The notes under the pieces are model-generated. The model saw only the letters and a list, made by a program, of their open reading frames with translations. It was not told where the DNA came from and searched no databases. A stretch of DNA of 64,000 nucleotides from Molossus alvarezi (taxonomy: Eukaryota; Chordata; Mammalia; Chiroptera; Molossidae), in the NCBI GenBank assembly GCA_037176705.1, contig CM073886.1:1-64000 (forward strand), written 5' to 3'. The position numbers and the translations under genes are program-made. Shown here piece after piece: positions 44,711 to 55,700 of this stretch. How positions within the stretch are numbered: position 1 is the first letter of the stretch; each line of letters starts with the position of its first letter.

Positions 44711-45181
44711 GTTGGCGGCCGCCTCCAGGCGCCCTAAGGGTCCAGCGCCTGGGCTGGCAGCCCCCCGGGCAGCCCCCCGCGGCCGCCAGGCGGAGCGCGG
44801 ACCGGCCCCTCTCAGCTCTCGGGGACCCAGGCGCGCGGTCCGTCCCGCCCAGCCTCGAACCAGGTCCTCACCGCGGAGCTCGGCAGGCCGCGCATGCGCA
44901 GTCCAGGGGCCGCAAGGTCTGCGCCTGGGGGGCCGTGGGTCCGCCCCACGGGGCTGCGCTGCCCCCCCGGCGGGCGCGGGCGCCCGCGAGTTGCGGCGCC
45001 TTGCGCGGCGGCCTGCTGGTGTGCTGCTGGGGCGTGGGGGGATCCCCTCTGGGCCCCAGATTCCCTCGCTCGGCCCCCGGCGTGGGCTGGGGCGCGTGCG
45101 TGCGTGGGCTGCGTGGCCCTCGGCCCGAAGCGCGGCAGGTGCGCAGCTGGCTGGCTGTGGGGGGACCAAAAAGGAGCGGCC

Positions 45182-45302
45182 AAAGCCTGCAGCACCCGGT
45201 ACTCCCAGGCGGTCTCCCATCCAAGTCCTAACCGGGCCCGACCCAGCTTAGCTTCCCAGATCCCACGAGATCGGTCGCGTTCAGGGCGGTATGGCCGTAG
45301 AC
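45182..45302 (-). rRNA. RNA5S: 5S rRNA, copy 77, divergent terminal copy (probable pseudogene)
   Basis: Outermost 5S gene, full 121 bp with six substitutions from the array consensus, at RNA positions 5 (C to A), 16 (A to G), 28 (C to A), 58 (A to T), 76 (T to G) and 101 (A to G). Position 5 carries the A found in human 5S, so the array's C5 is probably derived. A58T hits box A, and C28A should break the C28-G51 pair of helix III. Only 27 bp of the usual upstream spacer remain before the minisatellite begins. The accumulated changes fit reduced homogenisation at an array edge. The T-run downstream is intact. Confidence 0.93.
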
Positions 45303-45328
45303 GTTGGCGGCCGCCTCCAGGCGCCCTA

Positions 45329-45330
45329 AT
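45329..45330. other. Junction between 5S array and minisatellite
   Basis: The 5S spacer reads GCGCCCTAA to 45329 where other units continue GGGTCCAGC. Instead TAGTCTCCTCTTCTC begins and satellite monomers follow at once. No unique sequence, target-site duplication or transposon end is seen at the join. Confidence 0.9.
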
Positions 45331-46348
45331 AGTCTCCTCTTCTCTGTGCTCCTCTCTCAGCCTTATGGTCTCCCCTGCTCTGTGTTCCTCTCTCAGACCC
45401 ATGGTCTCTCTTCTCTGTGCTCCTCTCCCAGACCCATGGTCTCCCCTGCTCTGTGCTCCTCTCTCAGACCCTTGGACTCCCCTGCACTGTGCTCCTCTCT
45501 GAGACCCATAGACTCCTCTTCTCTGTGCCCCTCTCAGACCCATGGTCTCCCCAGCTCTGTGCTCCTCTCTCAGACCCATGGTCTCCCCTGCTCTGTGCTC
45601 CTCTCTGAGACCCATAGACTCCTCTTCTCTGTGCCCCTCTCAGACCCATGGTCTCCCCTGCTATTTGCTCCTCTGTCTGACCCAAGGTCTCCCATGCACT
45701 TTGCTCTTCTCTCAAACCCTTGGCCTCCCCTACTCTGTGCTCCTCTCTCACACCCATGATCTCCTCTTCTCTGTGCTCCATTCAGACCCATGGTCTCCAC
45801 TGCTCTGTGCTTCTCTCTCAGACCCATGGTCTCCACTGCTCTGTGCTCCTCTCTCAGACCCATGGTCTCCCCTCTTCTGTGTTCCTCTCAGACCCATTGT
45901 CTCCCATGCTCTTTGCACCTCTCTCAGTCCCTTGGTCTCCTCTTCTCTGTGCACCTCTCTCAGCCCATGGTCTCCCCTACTCTTTGCTCCTCTCTGAGAC
46001 ACATAGACTCGCCTTCTCTGTGCCCCTCTCAGACCCATTGTCTCCCCAGCTCTGTGCTCCTCTCTCAGACCCATGGTCTCCCCTTCACTGTGCACCTCTT
46101 TCAGGCCCATGGTCTCTATTCTCTGTGCTCCTCTCTCATACCCATGGTCTCCCCAACTCTGTGCTCCTCTCTCAGACCCATGGTCTCCTCTTCTCTGTGC
46201 TCCTCTCTCAGACTTATGGTCTCCCCTGCTCTGTGCTCCTCTCTCAGACCCATGGTCTCCCCTGCTCTTTGCTCTTCTCTCAGACCCATGGACTCCCCTG
46301 CTCGGTGCTCCTCTCTCAGACCCATGGTCTCTCTTCTCTGCTCCTCTC
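45330..46348. repeat. Divergent edge monomers of the minisatellite
   Basis: About 1 kb of the same monomers, but not an in-phase copy of the HOR. Much of it resembles 49.7-50.8 kb at an offset near 4.38 kb (for example 45464-45781 against about 49840-50158) with many substitutions and local rearrangement. It looks like a degraded outer copy of the array next to 5S copy 77. Confidence 0.7.
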
Positions 46349-49300
46349 TCAGACCCATAGACTCCACTTCTCTGTGCCCCTCTCAGACCCATGGTTTCCC
46401 CATCTATGTGTTCCGCCCTCAGACACATGGTCGCTTCTTCTCTGTGCCTCTCTTTCAGAACCATGGTGTCCCCTACTCTGTCCACCTCTCTCAGACCCAT
46501 TGTCTCCCCTGCTCTTTGCTCCTCTCTCAGACCCATGGTCTCCCTGCTCTGTGCTCCTCTGTCTGAACTTGGTCTCCCCTGCTCTGTGCTCCTCCCTCAA
46601 CACATGGTCTCCTCTTCTCTGTGCCTCTCTCTCACACCCATGGTTTCCCCTACTCTGTCCACTTCTCTCAGACCCATTGTCTCCCCTGCTCTTTGCTCCT
46701 TTCTGAGACCCATGATCACCTCTTCTCTGTGCTCCATTACGACCCATGGTCTCCCCTGCTCTGTGCTCCTATCTCAGACCCACAGACTCCTCTTCTCTGT
46801 GCCCCCTCAAACCCAGAATTTCCCCTGCTCTGTGCTCCTCTCTCAGACCCATGGTCTCCGCTGCTCTGTGCTCCTCTCTCAGACTCATGGTTTCCTCTTC
46901 TCTCTGCTCCTCTCTCAGAGCCATGGTCTCCCTTGCTCTGTGCTCCTCTCTCAGACCCATGCTCTCCCTTTCTCTGGGCTCCTCTGTAAGACCCATACAC
47001 TCCTCTACTCTGGGCTCCTCTCTCAGACTCATGGTCTCCTCTTCTCTTTGTTCCTATCTCAGTCCCATGGTATCCCCTTTTCTGTGCTCCTATCTCAGTC
47101 CCATGGTATCCTCTTCTCTGTGCTCCTCTCTCAGACCCATGGTTTCCCATGCTCTGTGCTCCTATCTCAGACACATGGTCTCCCCTGCTCTGTGCCCCTC
47201 TCTCAGACACATGTTCTCCTCTTCTCGGGGCTCCTCTGCAAGACCCATATACTCCTCTTCTCTGGGCTCTTCTGTCACACCCATTGTTTCCTCTTCTTCT
47301 GGCTTCTCTCTCAGACCCATGGTCTCCCGTGCTCTGTGCTCTTCTCTCAGACCCATGGTCTCCTCTGCTCTGTGCTCCTCTCCCAGACCCAATTTCTCCC
47401 CTGCTCTGTGCTCCTCTCTCAGACCCATGGTATCTTCTTCTCTGGGCCAGTCTCTCATACCCAAGGTCTCCTCTTCTCTGGGATCCTCTCTCTGACCCAT
47501 GGTCTCTCCTGCTCTGTGCTCCTCTCTCAGACCCATGGTCTCCCCTTCTCTGTGTTCCTCTCTCCGTCCCATGGTCTCCCTTTCTCTGTGTTCCTCTCTC
47601 AGTCCCATGGTCTCCCCTTCTCTGTGCTCCTCTCTCAGACCCATGGTCTGCCCTGCTCTGTGCTACTCTCCAGGTCCCATGGCGTCATCTTCTCTGTGCT
47701 CCTCTCTCTGACCCATGGTCTCCTCTTCTGTGCTCTTCTCTCAGACCCATGGTCTCCTCTGCTCTGTGCTCCTCTCCCAGACCCAATTTCTCCCCTGCTC
47801 TGTGCTCCTCTCTCAGACCCATGGTATCTTCTTCTCTGGGCCCCTCTCTCATACCCATGGTCTCCTCTTCTCTGGGATCCTCTCTCTGACCCATGGTCTC
47901 CCCTGCTCTGTGCTCCTCTTTCAGACCCATGGTCTCCCCTGCTCTTTGCTCCTCTCTCAGACCCATGGTCTCCCCTGCTCTTTGCTCCTCTCTCAGACCC
48001 ATGGTCTCCCCTACTCTGTGCTCCTCTCTCAGACCCATGATCTCCTTTTCTCTGTGCTCCTTTCAGACCCATGGTCTCCCCTGCTCTGTGCTCCTCTCTC
48101 AGACCAATGGTCTCCCCTGTTCTGTGCTCCTCTCTCCGCCCCATGGTCTCCCCTGCTCTTTGCATTTCTCTCAGAACCATGGTCTCCCTTACTCTGTGCT
48201 CCTCTCTCACACCCATGGTCTCCTTTTCTCTGGGCTCCTCTGTCAGACCCATAGACTCCTCTACTCTGGGCTCCTCTCTCAGACACATGGTCTCCTCTTC
48301 TCTTTGTTCCTCTCTCAGACCCATGGGCTACTGTTCTCTCTGCTCCTCTCTCAGAACCATGGTCTCCCTTCCCTGAGCTCCTCTCTCAGATCTATAGTCT
48401 CCCCTGGTTTTTGCACCTCTTTCAGACCCCTGGTCTCCCCTGTTCTGTGCTCCTCTCTCACACGCAAGATCTCCTCTTCTCAATGCTCCTCTCAGACCCA
48501 TAGTCTCCCCTGATTTTCGCACCTCACTCAGACCCATGGTCTTCTTCTCTCTGGGCTCCTCTCTCAGACCTATAGTCTCCCATGCTCTGTGCTCCTCTCT
48601 CAAACCCATGGTCTCCTCTGCTCTGTGCTCCTTTCTCAGACCCATGGTCTCCCCGGCTATGTGCTCCTCTCTCAGACCAATGGTCCCCTGTTCTCTGATC
48701 CACTCTGAGACCCATGGTCTCCACTGCTCTGAGCTCCACTCTCAGACCAATGGTCTCCCCTGCTCTGTGCTCCTCTCTCAGACCCATAGACTCCTCTTCT
48801 CTGGGCCCCTCTCAGACCCATGGTCTCCCCTGCTCTGTGCTCCTCTCAGACCCATGATCTCCCCTGCTCTGTGCTCCTCTCTCAGAGCCATGGTCTCCTC
48901 TTCTCTGGGTTCCTCTCTCAGACCCATGGTATCCCCTTCCATGTGCTCCTCTCTCAGACCCATGGTCTCCCCTAGTCTATGCTCCTCTCTCAGTCCCATC
49001 GCCTCATCTTCTCTGTGCTCCTCTCTCAGACCCATGGTCTCCCCTGTTCTGTGCTCCTCTCAGACCCATGGTCTCCACTGCTCTTTGCTCTTCTATCGGA
49101 CCCATGGTATCCCCTGCTGGTGCTCCTCCCCAAGAGCCATTGTCTCTCTTCTCTGTGCTCCTCTCTCAGACCCATGGTCTCGCCTGCTCTGTACTCCTCT
49201 CTCAGACCCATGGACTTCCCTGCTCTGTGCTTCTCTCTCAGACCCATCATCTCCCCTGCTATGTGCTCCTTTTTCAGACCCATGGTCTCCCCTGCTCTGT

Positions 49301-52300
49301 GCTCCTCTCTCAGACCCATGGCCCCTCTTCTCTGTGCTCCTCTCAGACTTATGGTCTCCCCTGCTCTGTGCTCCTCTCTCAGACCCATGGTCTACCCTGC
49401 TCTGTGCTCCTCTCTCTGACCCATGGTATCCCCTGCTCGGTGCTCCTCACTCAGACCCATGGTCTCCCCTACTCTGTGCTCCTCTCTGAGACCCATAGAA
49501 TACTCTTCTCTATGCCCTTCTCAGAACCATGGTGTCCCAGCTCTGTGCTCCTCTCTCAGACCCATGGTCTCCCCTGCTCTGTGCCCCTCTCTCAGACCCA
49601 TGGTCTCTCTTCTCTGTGCTCCTCTCTCAGACACATGGTCTCCCCAGTTCTGTGCTCCTCTCTCAGACCCATGGTCTCTCTTCTCTGTGCTCCTCTCTCA
49701 GACCCATGGTCTCCCCTGCTCTGTGCTCCTCTCTCAGACCCTTGGACTCCCCTGCTCTGTGATCCTCTCTGAGACCCATAGACTCCTCTTCTCTGTGCCC
49801 CTCTCGGACCCATGGTTTCCCCAGCTCTGTGCTCCTCTCTCAGACCCATGGACTCCCGTGCTCTGTGCCCCTCTCTCAGACCCATGGTCTCTCTTCTCTG
49901 TGCTCCTCTCTCAGACACATGGTCTTCCCAGTTCTGTGCTCCTCTCTCAGACCCATGGTCTCCCCTGCTCTGTGCTCCTCTCTGAGACCCATAGACTCCC
50001 CTTCTCTGTGCCCCTCTCATACCCATGGTCTCCCTTGCTCTTTGCTCCTCTGTCAGACCCATGGTCTCCCCTGCACTTTGCTCTTCTCTCAGACCCATGG
50101 CCTCCCCTACTCTGTGCTCCTCTCTCACACCCATGATCTCCTCTTCTCTGTGCTCCATTCAGACCCATGGTCTCCACTGCTCTGTGCTCCTCTCTCAGAC
50201 CCATAGACTCCTCTTCTCTGTGCCCCTCTCAGACCCATCGTCTCGCCAGCTCTGTGCTCCTCTCTCAGACCCATGGTCTCCCCTCTTTTGTGCTCCTCTC
50301 AGACCCATGGCCTCCCCTGCTCTTTGCAAGTCTCTCAGACACTTGGTCTCCTCTTCTCTGGGCTCCTCTCTCAGCACATGGTCTCCCCTGCTCTGTGCTC
50401 CTTTCTCAGACCCATGGTCTCCCCAGCTCTGTGCTCCTCTCTCAGACCCATGGTCCCCTCTTCTCTGTGATCCACTCTGAGACCCATGGTCTCCACTGCT
50501 GTGAGCTCCACTCTCAGAACCATGGTCTCCCCTGCTCTGTGCTCCTCTCTCAGACCCATGGTCTCCCCTGCTCTTTGCTCTTCTCTCAGACACATGGTCT
50601 CCCCTGCTCGGTACTTTTTTCTCAGAGCCATGGTCTCCTCTTCTCTGTTTTCCTTTCTCAGACCCACGGTCTCCCCTTGTCTGTGCTCCTCTCTCAGACC
50701 CATGGTCTCCCCTGCTCTGTTCTCCTCTCTCAGACCCATGGTCTCCCCTGCTCTGTGCCCTTCTCAGACCCATGGTTTCCCCATCTATGTGTTCCGCCCT
50801 CAGACACATGGTCGCTTCTTCTCTGTGCCTCTCTCTCAGACCCATGGTCTCCCCTACTCTGTCCACCTCTCTCAGACCCATTGTCTCCCTGGTCTGTGCT
50901 CCTCTGTCTGAACTTGGTCTCCCCTGCTCTGTGCTCCTGCCTCAGACACATGGTCTCCTCTTCTCTGTGCCTCTCTCTTAGACCCATGTTTTCCCCTACT
51001 CTGTCCACCTCTCTCAGACCCATTGTCTCCCCTGCTCTTTGCTCCTTTCTGAGACCCATGATCACCTCTTGTATGTGCTCCATTAAGACCCATGGTCTAC
51101 CCTGTCTGTGCTCCTCTCTCAGACCTATGGTCTCCCCTTCACTGTGCACCTCTCTCAGACCCATGGTCTCTCTACTCTGTGCTGCTCTCTCGTACCCATG
51201 GTCTCCCCAACTCTGTGCTCCTCTCTCAGACCCATGGTCTCCTCTTCTCTGTGCGCCTCTCTCAGACTTATGGTCTCCCCTGCTCTGTGCTCCTGTCTCA
51301 GACCCATGGTCTCCCCTGCTCTGTGCTCCTCTCTCAGTCCCATGGTCTCCCCTGCTCTGTGCTCCTCTCTTAGATCCATAGACACCTCTTCTGTGTTCCC
51401 CTCTCAGACCCATGGTCTTCCCAGCTCTGTGCTCCTCTCTCAGACCCATGGTCTCCCCTCTTCTGTGCTCCTCTCAGACCCATGGTCTACACTGCTCTTT
51501 GCTCTTCTATCGGACCCATGGTCTCCCCTGCTCGGTGCTCCTTCCCAAGAGCCATTGTCTCTCTTCTCTGTGCTCCTCTCTCAGACCCATGGTCTCCCCT
51601 GCTCTGTACTCCTCTCTCAGACCCATGGACTCTCTTCTCTGTGCTCCTCTCAGACCCATGGTCTCCCCTGCTCTTTGACCCTCTCTCATACACTTGGTCT
51701 CCTCTTCTCTGGGCTCCTCTCTCAGGACATGGTCTCCCCTGTTCTGTGCTCCTTTCTCAGACCCATGGTCTCCCCAGCTCTGTGCTCCTCTCTCAGACCC
51801 ATGGTCCCCTCTTCTCTGTGATCCACTCTCAGAACCATGGTCTCCCCTGCTCTGTGCTCCTCTCTCAGACCCATGGTCTCCCCTGCTCTTTGCTCTTCTC
51901 TCACACCCATGGTCTCCCCTGCTCGGTGCTTTTTTCTCAGAGCCATGGTCTCCTCTTCTCTGTTTTCCTTTCTCAGACCCACGTTCTCCCCTTGTCTGTG
52001 CTCCTCTCTCAGACCCATGGTCTCCCCTGCTCTGTGCTCCTTTCTCAGACTAATGGTCTCATCTTCCCTGTGCTCCTCTTTCAGACCCATAGACTCCACT
52101 TCTCTGTGCCCCTCTCAGACCCCTGATTTCCCCATCTATGTGTTCCGCCCTCAGACACATGGTCACTTCTTCTCTGTGCCTCTCTCTCAGACCCATGGTC
52201 TCCCCTACTCTGTCCACCTCTCTCAGACCCATTGTCTCCCCTGCTCTTTGCTCCTCTCTCATACACATGGTCTCCTCTTCTCTGTGCCTGTCTCTCAGAC

Positions 52301-52755
52301 CCATGGTTTCCCCTGCTCTTTGCTCCTCTCTCAGACCCATGGTCTCCCTGCTCTGTGCTCCTCTGTCTGAACTTGGTCTCCCCTGCTCTGTTCTCCTCCC
52401 TCAGACACATGGTCTCCTCTTCTCTGTGCCTCTCTCTCAGACCCATGGTTTCCCCTACTCTGTCCACCTCTCTCAGACCCATTGGCTCCCCTGCTCTTTG
52501 CTCCTTTCTGAGACCCATGATCACCTCTTCTCTGTGCTCCATTACAACCCATGGTCTCCACTGCTCTGTGCTCCTCTCTGAGATCCATGGTCTCCCCTGC
52601 TCTGTGCTTCTCTCTGAGACCCATGGTCTCCCCTGCTCTGTGCTCCTATCTCAGACCCAGAGACTCCTCTTCTCTGTGCCCCCTCAAACCCAGAATTTCC
52701 CCTGCTCTGTGCTCCTTTCTCAGACTAATGGTCTCATCTTCCCTGTGCTCCTCTT
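46349..52755. repeat. Minisatellite HOR copy 1 (6407 bp)
   Basis: First complete HOR unit, about 178 monomers. Its left limit is where identity with the next copies begins (preceding base C at 46348 against T at 52755). Rare monomer variants such as ATCTATGTGTTCCGCCC recur inside it near 46400, 50785 and 52135, so the HOR is itself built of older internal duplications. Confidence 0.88.
47330..47924. repeat. Internal ~394-bp duplication inside the HOR
   Basis: The segment around GACCCAATTTCTCCCC, GGTATCTTCTTCTCTGGG and GGGATCCTCTCTCTGACC occurs at about 47330-47530 and again at about 47724-47924, with a few substitutions (GGGCCAGTC against GGGCCCCTC). The pair is carried unchanged in HOR copies 2 and 3. 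Confidence 0.7.
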
Positions 52756-55700
52756 TCAGACCCATAGACTCCACTTCTCTGTGCCCCTCTCAGACCCATG
52801 GTTTCCCCATCTATGTGTTCCGCCCTCAGACACATGGTCGCTTCTTCTCTGTGCCTCTCTTTCAGAACCATGGTGTCCCCTACTCTGTCCACCTCTCTCA
52901 GACCCATTGTCTCCCCTGCTCTTTGCTCCTCTCTCAGACCCATGGTCTCCCTGCTCTGTGCTCCTCTGTCTGAACTTGGTCTCCCCTGCTCTGTGCTCCT
53001 CCCTCAACACATGGTCTCCTCTTCTCTGTGCCTCTCTCTCACACCCATGGTTTCCCCTACTCTGTCCACTTCTCTCAGACCCATTGTCTCCCCTGCTCTT
53101 TGCTCCTTTCTGAGACCCATGATCACCTCTTCTCTGTGCTCCATTACGACCCATGGTCTCCCCTGCTCTGTGCTCCTATCTCAGACCCACAGACTCCTCT
53201 TCTCTGTGCCCCCTCAAACCCAGAATTTCCCCTGCTCTGTGCTCCTCTCTCAGACCCATGGTCTCCGCTGCTCTGTGCTCCTCTCTCAGACTCATGGTTT
53301 CCTCTTCTCTCTGCTCCTCTCTCAGAGCCATGGTCTCCCTTGCTCTGTGCTCCTCTCTCAGACCCATGCTCTCCCTTTCTCTGGGCTCCTCTGTAAGACC
53401 CATACACTCCTCTACTCTGGGCTCCTCTCTCAGACTCATGGTCTCCTCTTCTCTTTGTTCCTATCTCAGTCCCATGGTATCCCCTTTTCTGTGCTCCTAT
53501 CTCAGTCCCATGGTATCCTCTTCTCTGTGCTCCTCTCTCAGACCCATGGTTTCCCATGCTCTGTGCTCCTATCTCAGACACATGGTCTCCCCTGCTCTGT
53601 GCCCCTCTCTCAGACACATGTTCTCCTCTTCTCGGGGCTCCTCTGCAAGACCCATATACTCCTCTTCTCTGGGCTCTTCTGTCACACCCATTGTTTCCTC
53701 TTCTTCTGGCTTCTCTCTCAGACCCATGGTCTCCCGTGCTCTGTGCTCTTCTCTCAGACCCATGGTCTCCTCTGCTCTGTGCTCCTCTCCCAGACCCAAT
53801 TTCTCCCCTGCTCTGTGCTCCTCTCTCAGACCCATGGTATCTTCTTCTCTGGGCCAGTCTCTCATACCCAAGGTCTCCTCTTCTCTGGGATCCTCTCTCT
53901 GACCCATGGTCTCTCCTGCTCTGTGCTCCTCTCTCAGACCCATGGTCTCCCCTTCTCTGTGTTCCTCTCTCCGTCCCATGGTCTCCCTTTCTCTGTGTTC
54001 CTCTCTCAGTCCCATGGTCTCCCCTTCTCTGTGCTCCTCTCTCAGACCCATGGTCTGCCCTGCTCTGTGCTACTCTCCAGGTCCCATGGCGTCATCTTCT
54101 CTGTGCTCCTCTCTCTGACCCATGGTCTCCTCTTCTGTGCTCTTCTCTCAGACCCATGGTCTCCTCTGCTCTGTGCTCCTCTCCCAGACCCAATTTCTCC
54201 CCTGCTCTGTGCTCCTCTCTCAGACCCATGGTATCTTCTTCTCTGGGCCCCTCTCTCATACCCATGGTCTCCTCTTCTCTGGGATCCTCTCTCTGACCCA
54301 TGGTCTCCCCTGCTCTGTGCTCCTCTTTCAGACCCATGGTCTCCCCTGCTCTTTGCTCCTCTCTCAGACCCATGGTCTCCCCTGCTCTTTGCTCCTCTCT
54401 CAGACCCATGGTCTCCCCTACTCTGTGCTCCTCTCTCAGACCCATGATCTCCTTTTCTCTGTGCTCCTTTCAGACCCATGGTCTCCCCTGCTCTGTGCTC
54501 CTCTCTCAGACCAATGGTCTCCCCTGTTCTGTGCTCCTCTCTCCGCCCCATGGTCTCCCCTGCTCTTTGCATTTCTCTCAGAACCATGGTCTCCCTTACT
54601 CTGTGCTCCTCTCTCACACCCATGGTCTCCTTTTCTCTGGGCTCCTCTGTCAGACCCATAGACTCCTCTACTCTGGGCTCCTCTCTCAGACACATGGTCT
54701 CCTCTTCTCTTTGTTCCTCTCTCAGACCCATGGGCTACTGTTCTCTCTGCTCCTCTCTCAGAACCATGGTCTCCCTTCCCTGAGCTCCTCTCTCAGATCT
54801 ATAGTCTCCCCTGGTTTTTGCACCTCTTTCAGACCCCTGGTCTCCCCTGTTCTGTGCTCCTCTCTCACACGCAAGATCTCCTCTTCTCAATGCTCCTCTC
54901 AGACCCATAGTCTCCCCTGATTTTCGCACCTCACTCAGACCCATGGTCTTCTTCTCTCTGGGCTCCTCTCTCAGACCTATAGTCTCCCATGCTCTGTGCT
55001 CCTCTCTCAAACCCATGGTCTCCTCTGCTCTGTGCTCCTTTCTCAGACCCATGGTCTCCCCGGCTATGTGCTCCTCTCTCAGACCAATGGTCCCCTGTTC
55101 TCTGATCCACTCTGAGACCCATGGTCTCCACTGCTCTGAGCTCCACTCTCAGACCAATGGTCTCCCCTGCTCTGTGCTCCTCTCTCAGACCCATAGACTC
55201 CTCTTCTCTGGGCCCCTCTCAGACCCATGGTCTCCCCTGCTCTGTGCTCCTCTCAGACCCATGATCTCCCCTGCTCTGTGCTCCTCTCTCAGAGCCATGG
55301 TCTCCTCTTCTCTGGGTTCCTCTCTCAGACCCATGGTATCCCCTTCCATGTGCTCCTCTCTCAGACCCATGGTCTCCCCTAGTCTATGCTCCTCTCTCCG
55401 TCCCATCGCCTCATCTTCTCTGTGCTCCTCTCTCAGACCCATGGTCTCCCCTGTTCTGTGCTCCTCTCAGACCCATGGTCTCCACTGCTCTTTGCTCTTC
55501 TATCGGACCCATGGTATCCCCTGCTGGTGCTCCTCCCCAAGAGCCATTGTCTCTCTTCTCTGTGCTCCTCTCTCAGACCCATGGTCTCGCCTGCTCTGTA
55601 CTCCTCTCTCAGACCCATGGACTTCCCTGCTCTGTGCTTCTCTCTCAGACCCATCATCTCCCCTGCTATGTGCTCCTTTTTCAGACCCATGGTCTCCCCT

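Larger units (their letters stand above)
1..45329 (-). repeat. 5S rDNA tandem array, 77 gene copies, ~592-bp unit
   Basis: A 591/592-bp unit is repeated head to tail. Each holds one 121-bp 5S rRNA gene read on the minus strand and a spacer of about 470 bp. The array enters from the left edge inside a spacer (first ~15 bases diverge from consensus) and ends at 45329, just after copy 77. The spacer is CpG-dense and carries a NotI-type GCGGCCGC next to each gene. No SINE, LINE or other interspersed element is visible in it. Long open frames across the array (up to 900 codons) come from the scarcity of stop codons in GC-rich repeats. Spacer polymorphisms at a handful of fixed sites define haplotypes that recur in blocks. 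The unit is much shorter than the ~2.2-kb human 5S unit (known fact, not tested here). Confidence 0.97.

Noticed and set aside
1..45329. A dispersed 5S-derived SINE family instead of rDNA
   Set aside because: Units are strictly tandem, same-strand and carry a constant spacer. There are no A-tails or target-site duplications.
1..45329. Bacterial or mitochondrial rRNA operon
   Set aside because: No 16S, 23S or tRNA genes; the 5S is of vertebrate nuclear type with internal Pol III boxes.
45320..45345. Transposon end or viral insertion at the array junction
   Set aside because: No inverted repeat, LTR-like TG...CA end, poly-A or duplicated target is visible; spacer simply gives way to satellite.
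46391..48040. A 549-codon open frame in the minisatellite (and near-identical ones at 52798 and 59205)
   Set aside because: It is a 12-residue repeat from the 36-bp monomer. It slips through all three monomer frames at length variants, so no reading frame is preserved by selection, and comparable frames exist on the opposite strand.
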